Source of the DNA: Acidobacteriota bacterium
GTDB lineage: Bacteria; Acidobacteriota; Terriglobia; Terriglobales; Acidobacteriaceae
DNA length: 5,217 nt
Direction: 5' to 3'
NCBI GenBank assembly: GCA_021781255.1
Contig: JAJXXG010001144.1
Location: 1-5,217 of the forward strand
The notes beneath the pieces were generated by a model that saw only the letters and a list, made by a program, of their open reading frames with translations, did not search any database and was not told the DNA's origin. Below, piece by piece: positions 1-5,217 of this stretch (position 1 is the first letter of the stretch; each line of letters starts with the position of its first letter). Position numbers and translations under genes: made by a program.

Positions 1-693
1 GTAGAAATCGTCGGGATTCGCAGCGATGCGGCGGAGCGTGGCCGCCAGCTCCGGCTGCCGAAATGTGTCTCCTGCCTTGTAGTAGTTGCCGTCGCGCTGG
101 AAGATGCGTCGGGTGTCAGCGTAACGCGCGAGGTCAGAGTCGCGCATGGATGCAGCTTCTTCTGCGCTGAGCAGATATCCCTCGCTGGCCAGACGAATCG
201 CCGGAGCCATGACGCGTGCCAGCCCGAGGCGGCCATACTTTCGCTCGGCATAGGTGAGGCCTGCAACCGACCCTGGCGTGGCAATGGCGCGATAGCCGAC
301 GATGCTGCCCTTTGGATCACTGGGCGCGCGCACGTTACCCCTGGCATCGAGATACATATTGGCCGACGCGGCGATGGGCGCCTGCTCACGATAATCGAGG
401 AACGTGGTGCGCCCGTCGTGCAGGCGCAACAGCATGAATCCCCCGCCGCCGAGGTTCCCTGCGATGGGATGAACGACTGCGAGCGCAAATCCCGTCGCTA
501 CGGCTGCATCCACTGCATTGCCGCCGGATTGGAGCATCGACAGTCCCGCGGCGGCGGCCAGATGATGCACACTGACCACCATTCCATGCTGTGCGCGCAC
601 AGGCTCTTCCTGCCGATAGTGGGGAACCTGGGCCGCAGCGCTGAGGCTGGCGGCAATGACCACAAGAAGCATACAGATTGAGGATCGGCGCAT
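1..693 (-). CDS. ggt: gamma-glutamyltranspeptidase, N-terminal part (runs off window)
   Basis: This gene encodes the first 231 residues of a secreted gamma-glutamyltranspeptidase. The family hydrolyses or transfers the gamma-glutamyl group of glutathione and related compounds in the periplasm and matures by autocleavage into two subunits. Residues 1-21 form a signal peptide (basic start, hydrophobic core, AAAQ-like cleavage site). Family hallmarks follow: GGNAVDAAVA at 57-66, NLGGGGFML at 80-88, and LDYREQAP at 99-106, whose Arg102 corresponds to the arginine that binds the substrate alpha-carboxylate in E. coli GGT. TPGSVAGL and the DDFY end of the fragment also fit the family. The usual length is about 550-580 residues, so the catalytic threonine and the small subunit lie outside the window. 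The start at 693 is chosen because AAGGAG lies 6 nt upstream and it gives a complete signal peptide. It lies 49 nt downstream of the adenosine deaminase-like gene on the same strand and is probably cotranscribed with it. Assignment is by motif reading, and activity is inferred. Confidence 0.93.
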   Translation of the reverse strand, partial: MRRSSICMLLVVIAASLSAAAQVPHYRQEEPVRAQHGMVVSVHHLAAAAGLSMLQSGGNAVDAAVATGFALAVVHPIAGNLGGGGFMLLRLHDGRTTFLDYREQAPIAASANMYLDARGNVRAPSDPKGSIVGYRAIATPGSVAGLTYAERKYGRLGLARVMAPAIRLASEGYLLSAEEAASMRDSDLARYADTRRIFQRDGNYYKAGDTFRQPELAATLRRIAANPDDFY

Positions 694-699
694 CCATTT

Positions 700-705
700 C
701 TCCTT
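700..705 (-). promoter_or_regulatory. ribosome binding site of ggt
   Basis: AAGGAG on the minus strand lies 6 nt before the ATG at 693. It decides between this start and another ATG four bases upstream in a different frame, whose short product has no family features. Confidence 0.75.
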
Positions 706-742
706 CCGGTGTTTCATGCAACATTCGTTGGTGGCTGTGTGC

Positions 743-2317
743 TTACCATTGTGCCTCAAAGACGCGGAAACGCCGCTCCAGCTCCCATTGTTCCGCGGCT
801 CTGGGACTGGCTTTGAGGTAGTTGACGCAGGCCTTCGTCGGCATTTCTGCGCCGAGCGCCTGATGAGCGCAAACCTCCACCGGCGCGGTGAAGCGATCTG
901 GATGCGGCCACAGCGAAGTCCCCGGCAGAAACGCGTGCTCCAGGCTGGTGCGCGCCATGGATTTCAAATCCGAATAGCTCAAGCCAAACTCCTGCACCGC
1001 GCGCTCGTATTCGTGCGTCAGATCGATGCGGCTGACGCCTTCATCGTCGGTGGAGAGCGCAATCGGCACCTCGGCGCGACGATACTCCGGGAGCGGGTGA
1101 TCCTTGCCCTGCACGCCCAGAATGACGGCATTCGATGTGAGGTTAATCTCCACCATGACGTGGCGCGCGGCCATTTCCTTCAGCAGCGCCTGCGCGTTGT
1201 CTTCGTCCATCACATCCACACCGTGGCCGATGCGCTCGGCATGGCCGATCTCGACGGCCTGACGGATGTGGAAGCGAAGTCCATCGGGCGGCACCAGCCC
1301 CTCTGCCAGCTCACCGGCGTGCAGCGAGATGTGTACCTGCGGGTAGAGCCGGTGGAGATAGTCGAGCATCTCCATCTGGCGCGTGTAATCACGCATGGAG
1401 TAGAACGCGTCCTCTGGCTGAACAAAGTTGATGCCCACAAAGCCGGGTACGCGCGCAATGGTTTCAAAGCCCAGCAGCGTCTGGGCGAAGACCTGAGCAG
1501 GCGGATTGTCGCGCAGAATCTGGTAGAGGAATCTCACCGTGACCGCGCAGGCAGGGGCGGGCTGGCTGCTGTGGCAGTGCTCGATCTGGTCGCGACGGTC
1601 AAGGGCTGTCTGCATCGCAGCTCGCGCCGGTTCCACTTCGTCAAACAAGCCTCCGTCGATGAGCCGCTGACGCAGAGCGGGCAGATCCGCATCCCAGCCG
1701 GTCTTCCGGGCCAGAGCTGCGGCATGAGCAAAGTCCGGGGTGTCCATCAGCTCCAGATATTGCTCGTTTTGCGCAGCGGCTCTCGACGCGACCTCGTCGA
1801 TCCACTCTCCGGCGTGGTGTTTGCTGGTTCCGCTGAATCGGCTGAAGGTGGCAAAGAACTGATCGTGCCCGCTCCAGCTGGATGAAGGCACAAAGCTGCG
1901 CATGGAAAACGCATCGATCAATTTGTCTTCCAGTTCCTGGCTGGCAGGCTGTTGCATGGTGATCAACATCCTTTGCACCGCAACCCCACCGGCGGCACAG
2001 CTTCCGCCCGCCGACGGCTTCACAAAACGAAGCGCCACCGTGTCGATGCACAGGCCATCCTCGCCCGCGGCGCGGATCCAGCTCTCGGCGTAGACGGCGC
2101 CGCTCAAATGCACATGCAGATCAGCTCCCTTGGGCATCCCGACCAGAAAGGCGCGCAACGCCGGTGGACCCAGTTTGCGCGCCTCATCGAATGCACGCTC
2201 GGCTCGCAAGGTATGCGGGTTTGCACTGGCCACCGGTTGCGCAACAGCATGGACGCTGACACTGGCGAGAACCGATGACGAAACGAGAAAAAAGGCAATA
2301 GCCGGATGCATCCGCAT
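743..2317 (-). CDS. secreted adenosine deaminase-like metal-dependent hydrolase
   Basis: This 524-residue protein belongs to the adenosine/AMP deaminase family, whose TIM-barrel enzymes use zinc to convert adenosine to inosine and ammonia. All metal and catalytic motifs are visible: DLHVHLSG with His68 and His70, the HAGE motif at 333-336, RIGHGVD with His365, and STDDEGVSR with Asp424 and Asp425. Residues 1-27 are a signal peptide (hydrophobic FFLVSSSVLAS core, end HAVAQ), so it should act in the periplasm or outside the cell. It is much longer than cytosolic adenosine deaminases (about 340 residues). Most of the excess is N-terminal, between the HxH and HAGE motifs, as in secreted ADGF-type enzymes. 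The mature chain has exactly six cysteines in three close pairs (90/107, 248/257, 483/497), consistent with disulfides. The frame stays open upstream to 2566, but the ATG at 2317 has GAGG 6 nt upstream and starts the signal peptide. A second ATG two codons later (2311) is possible. The substrate could be another purine nucleoside. Confidence 0.9.
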   Translation of the reverse strand: MRMHPAIAFFLVSSSVLASVSVHAVAQPVASANPHTLRAERAFDEARKLGPPALRAFLVGMPKGADLHVHLSGAVYAESWIRAAGEDGLCIDTVALRFVKPSAGGSCAAGGVAVQRMLITMQQPASQELEDKLIDAFSMRSFVPSSSWSGHDQFFATFSRFSGTSKHHAGEWIDEVASRAAAQNEQYLELMDTPDFAHAAALARKTGWDADLPALRQRLIDGGLFDEVEPARAAMQTALDRRDQIEHCHSSQPAPACAVTVRFLYQILRDNPPAQVFAQTLLGFETIARVPGFVGINFVQPEDAFYSMRDYTRQMEMLDYLHRLYPQVHISLHAGELAEGLVPPDGLRFHIRQAVEIGHAERIGHGVDVMDEDNAQALLKEMAARHVMVEINLTSNAVILGVQGKDHPLPEYRRAEVPIALSTDDEGVSRIDLTHEYERAVQEFGLSYSDLKSMARTSLEHAFLPGTSLWPHPDRFTAPVEVCAHQALGAEMPTKACVNYLKASPRAAEQWELERRFRVFEAQW

Positions 2318-2323
2318 GAAAGA

Positions 2324-2327
2324 CCTC
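2324..2327 (-). promoter_or_regulatory. ribosome binding site of the adenosine deaminase-like gene
   Basis: GAGG on the minus strand lies 6 nt before the ATG at 2317. With the signal peptide that begins there, it argues against the longer open frame that reaches back to 2566. Confidence 0.55.
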
Positions 2328-2467
2328 GCAAAACGCCGGACAGAGTAGCCCCAGTGTAAATGCACCCATTCGGAGCCACCGGCTCGCACAGAAGTCCATC
2401 CGCCCGCAAGCTCACGACATAGGCATCCAGCGCATAGCTGGGGAAATGGCCGGGAATCAGGCTGGTT

Positions 2468-2496
2468 TTGGCCCATCCCGACGCTCTTGCTATACT
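2468..2496 (+). promoter_or_regulatory. sigma-70-type promoter of tRNA-Phe
   Basis: TTGGCC (2468-2473) and TATACT (2491-2496) are separated by exactly 17 nt. The -10 matches the consensus at five of six positions and the -35 at four. Transcription would start near 2503, giving a 5' leader of about 70 nt before the tRNA, to be removed by RNase P. The element lies inside the upstream open frame of the minus-strand deaminase gene, which supports that gene starting later. Confidence 0.65.
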
Positions 2497-2573
2497 GACT
2501 CTGGTTGTTCATCCGGTGCAGCGTTTCAGTGTTCCCGATTCCGCGCCCATCCCACAACCGTATCAAGCACTGA

Positions 2574-2648
2574 GGCCAGATAGCTCAGTGGTAGAGCGCG
2601 GCCCTGAAAAGGCCGGCGTCGGCGGTTCGATCCCGTCTCTGGCCACCA
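2574..2648 (+). tRNA. tRNA-Phe (anticodon GAA)
   Basis: The 75-nt cloverleaf folds completely. The acceptor stem GGCCAGA (2574-2580) pairs with TCTGGCC (2638-2644). The D stem is GCTC/GAGC with an AGTGGTA loop. The anticodon stem CGGCC/GGCCG encloses the loop CTGAAAA, with GAA at 2606-2608. The variable loop has 5 nt. The T stem is GGCGG/CCGTC with one G-U pair and loop TTCGATC. The discriminator is A2645 and the CCA end is encoded at 2646-2648. Anticodon GAA reads the phenylalanine codons UUU and UUC, and A73 fits phenylalanine tRNAs. No other tRNA lies next to it. Confidence 0.97.
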
Positions 2649-2692
2649 CTGCAACTCCGCAACAAATTCTTCTGACGTGCTGAGTCAATCTC

Positions 2693-2717
2693 TCGGAGTG
2701 TACCTGCCTCGCTCCGA
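2693..2717 (+). other. stem-loop downstream of tRNA-Phe
   Basis: TCGGAGTG (2693-2700) pairs with CGCTCCGA (2710-2717): eight base pairs including one G-U, with a 9-nt loop. It begins 45 nt after the tRNA. No T-run follows, so it is not a standard intrinsic terminator. It might stabilise or help process the tRNA 3' end, or be chance in GC-rich DNA. Confidence 0.3.
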
Positions 2718-2792
2718 CAGCTTGATGAGATGCCCTTGACAGGTGTCTGCGGCCAGAGGCTCTCCGGCTCGAACTGGCTGGCTGCAACAATC

Positions 2793-2825
2793 TTGCGCGG
2801 GGCAGATCGCCTGTCTGCTTAGAAT
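2793..2825 (+). promoter_or_regulatory. tentative promoter of the efflux operon
   Basis: TAGAAT (2820-2825) is a fair -10 hexamer about 90 nt before the TolC-type start. The only TTG-type -35 candidate, TTGCGC at 2793-2798, lies 21 nt away, which is longer than usual. A nearby TG (2816-2817) is slightly misplaced for an extended -10. A small inverted repeat, GCAGA/TCTGC (2802-2806 and 2814-2818), sits just before the -10, and an 8-bp palindrome TTCCGGAA (2839-2846) just after it. Either could be an operator, but neither is a recognised motif. Confidence 0.25.
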
Positions 2826-2914
2826 AAGAGTTGCGCTATTCCGGAAAAGCTGACAAAGACGTGTGCGGCTGGAAGGAACAAGCCACTCATGCCTTGCTCA
2901 CGGAGATTGCACCG

Positions 2915-4393
2915 ATGACCACGCCAGCACTCACAACGCGACGTATGCTCCTGACTCTGACAGTCGCGATGCTTGCCGGGGCCGGATGCAGTCCTCGTGC
3001 TGTGGCGCAAAATGCGCCTGCGCGTCCCGATCGTGTGTGGCAAAACGATGCGCAACCGGGCAGGATGGAATCCAGGCTGCCGACCGTCTCTGCCGCTGCG
3101 CCGGCGGACCTGAAAAGTGCCTGCGCTGACGCCTGCACTCTGGCGGAGCTGATTAACCTGGCCGAGCAGCGCAACCCGGCGACACGTTTGGCCTGGGAGC
3201 AGGCGCGTGCGCGAGCCGCCAGACTGGGCATTGCGCGTTCCGAGTGGTATCCGACGCTGTCAGCGCTGGCGGTGGCCAGCACGGCGCGTGTGCGCGTGCT
3301 GCTGAACTCGCAGTTTTATCGCCAGACCTACGGTAATTTCTCGCCCGAGCTGCACGCCGAATATCTGATTCTTGACTTTGGCGGGCGCGAGGAAGCGATC
3401 AACGAAGCGAAGTGGAATCTGCTGGCTGCGAACCTGAACTTCAACGACTCCCATCGCCGTGTGATCTTTCAGGTGATGCGGGCTTACTATCGCCTGCTGA
3501 ATGCGGCGAGTCTGCGCCAGGCCGCTGCGGTGAGCCTGAAGAATGCCCAGGCGGACGAAGCCGATGCAGGAGCAAGGCTGGAGCATGGTCTGGCCACAAA
3601 GCCGGATCTGCTGGAGGCACAGGCGGCGCGGGCGCAGGCAGAGTACGATTTGCAGGCAGCGCAGGGAGCCGAGGAGATTGCGCGCGGCGGGCTGGCTACG
3701 GCGCTGGAACTGCCGCCAGAGACGGCGTTGCGGGTGGCAGAAGTGGATACACTCACCGTTCCGGCAAAACTTGCCGACAGCGTTCGCGAGGAGACGGAAC
3801 GGGCTTTGAACGAACGGCCTGATCTGAAGGCGCTGCTGGCACGGATGAAGGCCGCCGACGCGGAGATAGGACGTCAGCGGTCTACCTATCTGCCGACGCT
3901 GAACCTGAGCGGGAACGCAGGCGAGACCAGGCAGTATGGGCAGCAGGATCTGCTGCCGCCGGGATATGCCGGGGGCGAGACCTGGGATGCCGCGCTGGAA
4001 CTGCGCTGGACACTGTTTGACGGCGGACGACGCCAGCAGGCCGTGGCACAGGCGCGCGCGGAAAAGGCTGCAACACAGGCGCAGATTGACGCACTGCGCG
4101 ACCGGATTGCTGATGACGTCTGGAATGCCTACACCAACGCGCAGACCGCGCTTCGCCAGCGTGAGGCAGCTTTGTCGCTGGTCACAGCCGCCAGTGAATC
4201 CTACAACGCCACGCGTGAATCCTATAACGACGGCGTGCGCAATATTCTGGATGTGATTGCCGCCCAGAAAGCGCTGGCGCAGGCAGAGGCAGAAGATGTA
4301 ACAGCGCGCACGCAGGTACTGCTGCAGGTGGCGGATCTGGCCTTCCAGACCGGCGACCTGATGGCTACATCGGGAGTGAGGAAGCAACCATGA
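2915..4393 (+). CDS. TolC-family outer membrane efflux protein
   Basis: This 492-residue protein matches the usual length of TolC-type outer membrane factors, trimeric channels that span the outer membrane and periplasm and export substrates received from a pump and fusion protein. The two-repeat architecture is clear. Repeat one has LAEQRNP near 82-88, a WYPTLSA segment near 111 and LILDFGGREE at 151-160. Repeat two has RPDLKALLAR at 301-310, STYLPTLNLSG near 323-333 and LRWTLFDGGRR at 363-373. The helical C-terminal GVRNILDVIAAQ motif lies at 440-451. Alanine- and glutamine-rich helices lie between. Residues 1-31 are a signal peptide, probably cleaved after AVA at 29-31. AGAGC at 21-25 only partly resembles a lipobox, since -3 is Gly. 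The start at 2915 has GGAG 9 nt upstream. An open TTG start at 2831 lacks a site and would bury the signal peptide. It is the first gene of the efflux operon and its stop overlaps the next start (ATGA). Its closest functional analogue is MdtP. The substrate is unknown. Confidence 0.92.
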   Translation: MTTPALTTRRMLLTLTVAMLAGAGCSPRAVAQNAPARPDRVWQNDAQPGRMESRLPTVSAAAPADLKSACADACTLAELINLAEQRNPATRLAWEQARARAARLGIARSEWYPTLSALAVASTARVRVLLNSQFYRQTYGNFSPELHAEYLILDFGGREEAINEAKWNLLAANLNFNDSHRRVIFQVMRAYYRLLNAASLRQAAAVSLKNAQADEADAGARLEHGLATKPDLLEAQAARAQAEYDLQAAQGAEEIARGGLATALELPPETALRVAEVDTLTVPAKLADSVREETERALNERPDLKALLARMKAADAEIGRQRSTYLPTLNLSGNAGETRQYGQQDLLPPGYAGGETWDAALELRWTLFDGGRRQQAVAQARAEKAATQAQIDALRDRIADDVWNAYTNAQTALRQREAALSLVTAASESYNATRESYNDGVRNILDVIAAQKALAQAEAEDVTARTQVLLQVADLAFQTGDLMATSGVRKQP

Positions 4394-4692
4394 ACGAGTC
4401 TCTTCCCGCGGCCGCTTGCGTCCGCAAAACCGGTTTGCGAAATGTACGACGCTCTCTGCCTGGGCTGGCCGTTCTGCTGACGGGCTGCGGCCACGCTCCG
4501 GAGTTCAATATTCTGGGTTCCTATTTTCCTGCGTGGCTGCTGTGCATTGCGGCGGGCACATTGCTGTCTGGCCTGAGCTTTGCGGCGCTTCGTCGCGCCG
4601 GGCTGGAGCGTGAGATTGTCGCGTCGATTGTGGTTTATCCGTGTCTGGCTATCTTCTTCGCCTGCACGTTGTGGCTTTTGCTGTTTCGGTAA
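4390..4692 (+). CDS. ytcA: YtcA-family small membrane lipoprotein
   Basis: This 100-residue protein resembles E. coli YtcA, an uncharacterised small protein encoded beside mdtNOP. A signal segment ends in the lipobox LTGC with Cys33, the predicted lipidated residue. The motif ILGSYFPAWLLC (41-52) follows, matching the GAYYPGWFFC-type signature of YtcA as I recall it. Two hydrophobic helices follow at about 46-66 and 76-99, joined by a basic segment (LRRAGLERE) and ending in Arg100. The N-terminal 22 residues before the hydrophobic core are long and basic for a lipoprotein signal. The start overlaps the stop of the TolC-type gene (ATGA), with GAGG 8 nt upstream, and there is no other in-frame ATG, so translational coupling is likely. 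The stop is followed after 11 nt by the fusion protein start. Its function is not established. Context suggests an accessory subunit of this tripartite pump, and no catalytic motif is visible. Confidence 0.85.
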   Translation: MNESLPAAACVRKTGLRNVRRSLPGLAVLLTGCGHAPEFNILGSYFPAWLLCIAAGTLLSGLSFAALRRAGLEREIVASIVVYPCLAIFFACTLWLLLFR

Positions 4693-4697
4693 GGAGG
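4691..4697 (+). promoter_or_regulatory. ribosome binding site of the fusion protein gene
   Basis: AAGGAGG is a near-perfect Shine-Dalgarno sequence 6 nt before the ATG at 4704. Its first two bases are also the last two of the ytcA TAA stop. Ribosomes finishing ytcA are therefore placed on the next start. Confidence 0.85.
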
Positions 4698-4703
4698 CGA
4701 ACG

Positions 4704-5217
4704 ATGGAATTCACACCGGAGAGACGTCGCGCACTGGGTCGAAGCATCAGCGGAGCAGCCGTGGTCGGCGCGATCCTTGTGGGCCTGCTTTCCATCCAGC
4801 AGATGGTGGAGAATCCACGCACCGACGACGCCGAGGTCTTTGCCAACTTCATCGCCATGGCCCCGATCGTCAACGGGCCGGTGATGAAGATCCAGGTCAA
4901 GGACAACCAGCATGTGAAGCAGGGGCAGATGCTGCTCGATATTGACGAACGGCCCTATGCCTATGCACTGGAGCAGGCACGCTCCGAGCAGGCTGCGCTG
5001 GAGGGCAACATCGTCGACGAGAATCGGCGCATTGCTTCCGAGTCCAGTGCAGTCAGCGTTTCGCAATCGGGAGTGCAGAGTGCGGAAGCCGCGCTGGCCC
5101 ACGCGCAGGCCGTGGTAGCGCAGGCTCGCGCTGCGGTGATTGGCGCGCAGGCTTCCGTGGATCGCGCTCGCGATGAGCGCGACTATGCCGTACACAATCG
5201 GGATCGGCTGCAGCCGT
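4704..5217 (+). CDS. HlyD/EmrA-type membrane fusion protein, N-terminal part (runs off window)
   Basis: The fragment gives the first 171 residues of a periplasmic adaptor that links an inner-membrane pump to the TolC-type channel. A short basic cytoplasmic start (TPERRRALGR) is followed by a single transmembrane anchor at about 15-34. The segment PRTDDAEVFANFIAMAP (38-54) is the typical entry to the adaptor. NGPVMKIQVKDNQHVKQGQMLLDID (57-81) is the first half of the biotinyl-lipoyl-like domain, and DERPYAYALEQA leads into the helical hairpin. Residues 88-170 are rich in Ala, Gln, Glu and Arg, as in the coiled coil that meets the outer membrane factor. The pattern is close to E. coli MdtN and to EmrA/AaeA-like adaptors. 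Family members are usually about 350-400 residues, so more than half lies outside the window. A strong AAGGAGG supports the start. The neighbouring TolC-type and YtcA genes make an MdtNOP-like pump the best inference, and an MdtO/FUSC-like or MFS pump gene is expected downstream. Confidence 0.93.
   Translation, partial: MEFTPERRRALGRSISGAAVVGAILVGLLSIQQMVENPRTDDAEVFANFIAMAPIVNGPVMKIQVKDNQHVKQGQMLLDIDERPYAYALEQARSEQAALEGNIVDENRRIASESSAVSVSQSGVQSAEAALAHAQAVVAQARAAVIGAQASVDRARDERDYAVHNRDRLQP

Noticed and set aside
386..724. A 112-codon minus-strand open frame starting upstream of ggt
   Set aside because: It overlaps the 5' part of ggt in another frame. The product is Arg- and Ser-rich with no domain, and the GGT motifs lie in the other frame.
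656..1885. A 409-codon plus-strand open frame
   Set aside because: It is antisense to the deaminase gene, whose catalytic motifs are intact. The product is rich in Arg, His and Val with no recognisable domain, as expected of a shadow frame in GC-rich DNA.
2353..2358. TACACT on the minus strand as a -10 for the deaminase gene
   Set aside because: No acceptable -35 lies 16-18 nt upstream, so I cannot support a promoter. The gene's true promoter remains unidentified.
2427..2441. CCAGC-GCATA-GCTGG hairpin upstream of the tRNA promoter
   Set aside because: It has only five perfect pairs and no T-run on either strand, so it is within chance expectation for GC-rich DNA.
2574..2648. tRNA gene as an integration site for a mobile element
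   Set aside because: No integrase gene and no repeated copy of the tRNA 3' end is visible in the window.
2736..2741. Perfect TTGACA as a -35 for the efflux operon
   Set aside because: No -10-like hexamer lies 16-18 nt downstream; the sequence there is GC-rich (around GGCTCTCC).
2831..2914. Upstream TTG start for the TolC-type gene adding 28 residues
   Set aside because: There is no properly spaced ribosome binding site, and the added polar residues would precede the signal peptide.
4194..4229. Two 15-nt direct repeats (one mismatch, 21-nt period) within the TolC-type gene
   Set aside because: They encode ESYNATR and ESYNDGV, a heptad-spaced repetition in a helix preceding the conserved GVRNILDVI motif. 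Coiled-coil periodicity of the family explains them.
3260..4387. A 375-codon minus-strand open frame
   Set aside because: It lies antisense to the TolC-type gene, which shows clear family motifs. The product is Cys-, Arg- and Gln-rich low-quality sequence typical of a shadow.
4635..5195. A 186-codon minus-strand open frame
   Set aside because: It is antisense to the adaptor gene and the end of ytcA, has no visible ribosome binding site or family resemblance, and is explained as a shadow.

Overview
This GC-rich bacterial window holds two divergent gene blocks separated by a tRNA gene. Left block, minus strand: a secreted adenosine deaminase-like enzyme (743-2317), followed 49 nt downstream by the N-terminal 231 codons of a secreted gamma-glutamyltranspeptidase (1-693, cut by the window edge). 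Right block, plus strand: a TolC-type outer-membrane efflux protein (2915-4393), a small YtcA-family membrane lipoprotein (4390-4692) and the N-terminal 171 codons of an HlyD/EmrA/MdtN-type membrane fusion protein (from 4704, cut by the window edge).

Between the blocks lies a complete tRNA-Phe(GAA) gene with an encoded CCA end (2574-2648) and a good sigma-70-type promoter (2468-2496). The intervals 2318-2467 and 2649-2914 contain no convincing gene. They hold leader and promoter DNA with a few small inverted repeats, one of which is an 8-bp stem-loop at 2693-2717.

The left block looks like a two-gene periplasmic scavenging unit. One enzyme would deaminate nucleosides such as adenosine, the other would cleave gamma-glutamyl compounds such as glutathione. 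Both carry Sec-type signal peptides, and no terminator is visible between them. The right block looks like an operon for a tripartite efflux pump. The OMF stop and ytcA start overlap as ATGA, and the ytcA stop codon lies inside the ribosome binding site of the fusion protein gene. Escherichia coli has related genes as ytcA-mdtN-mdtO-mdtP, so the inner-membrane component, probably an MdtO/FUSC-like protein, is expected just downstream of the window.

The organism cannot be fixed from sequence alone. GC-rich DNA, several signal peptides ending in Ala-Gln, a long secreted adenosine deaminase and an OMF-first YtcA efflux operon are compatible with an acidobacterium (Terriglobia). GC-rich proteobacteria are not excluded. 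No mobile element, CRISPR array or defence gene was seen. Most of the window is recognisable metabolism and transport. The least understood part is the YtcA-type protein embedded in the efflux operon.
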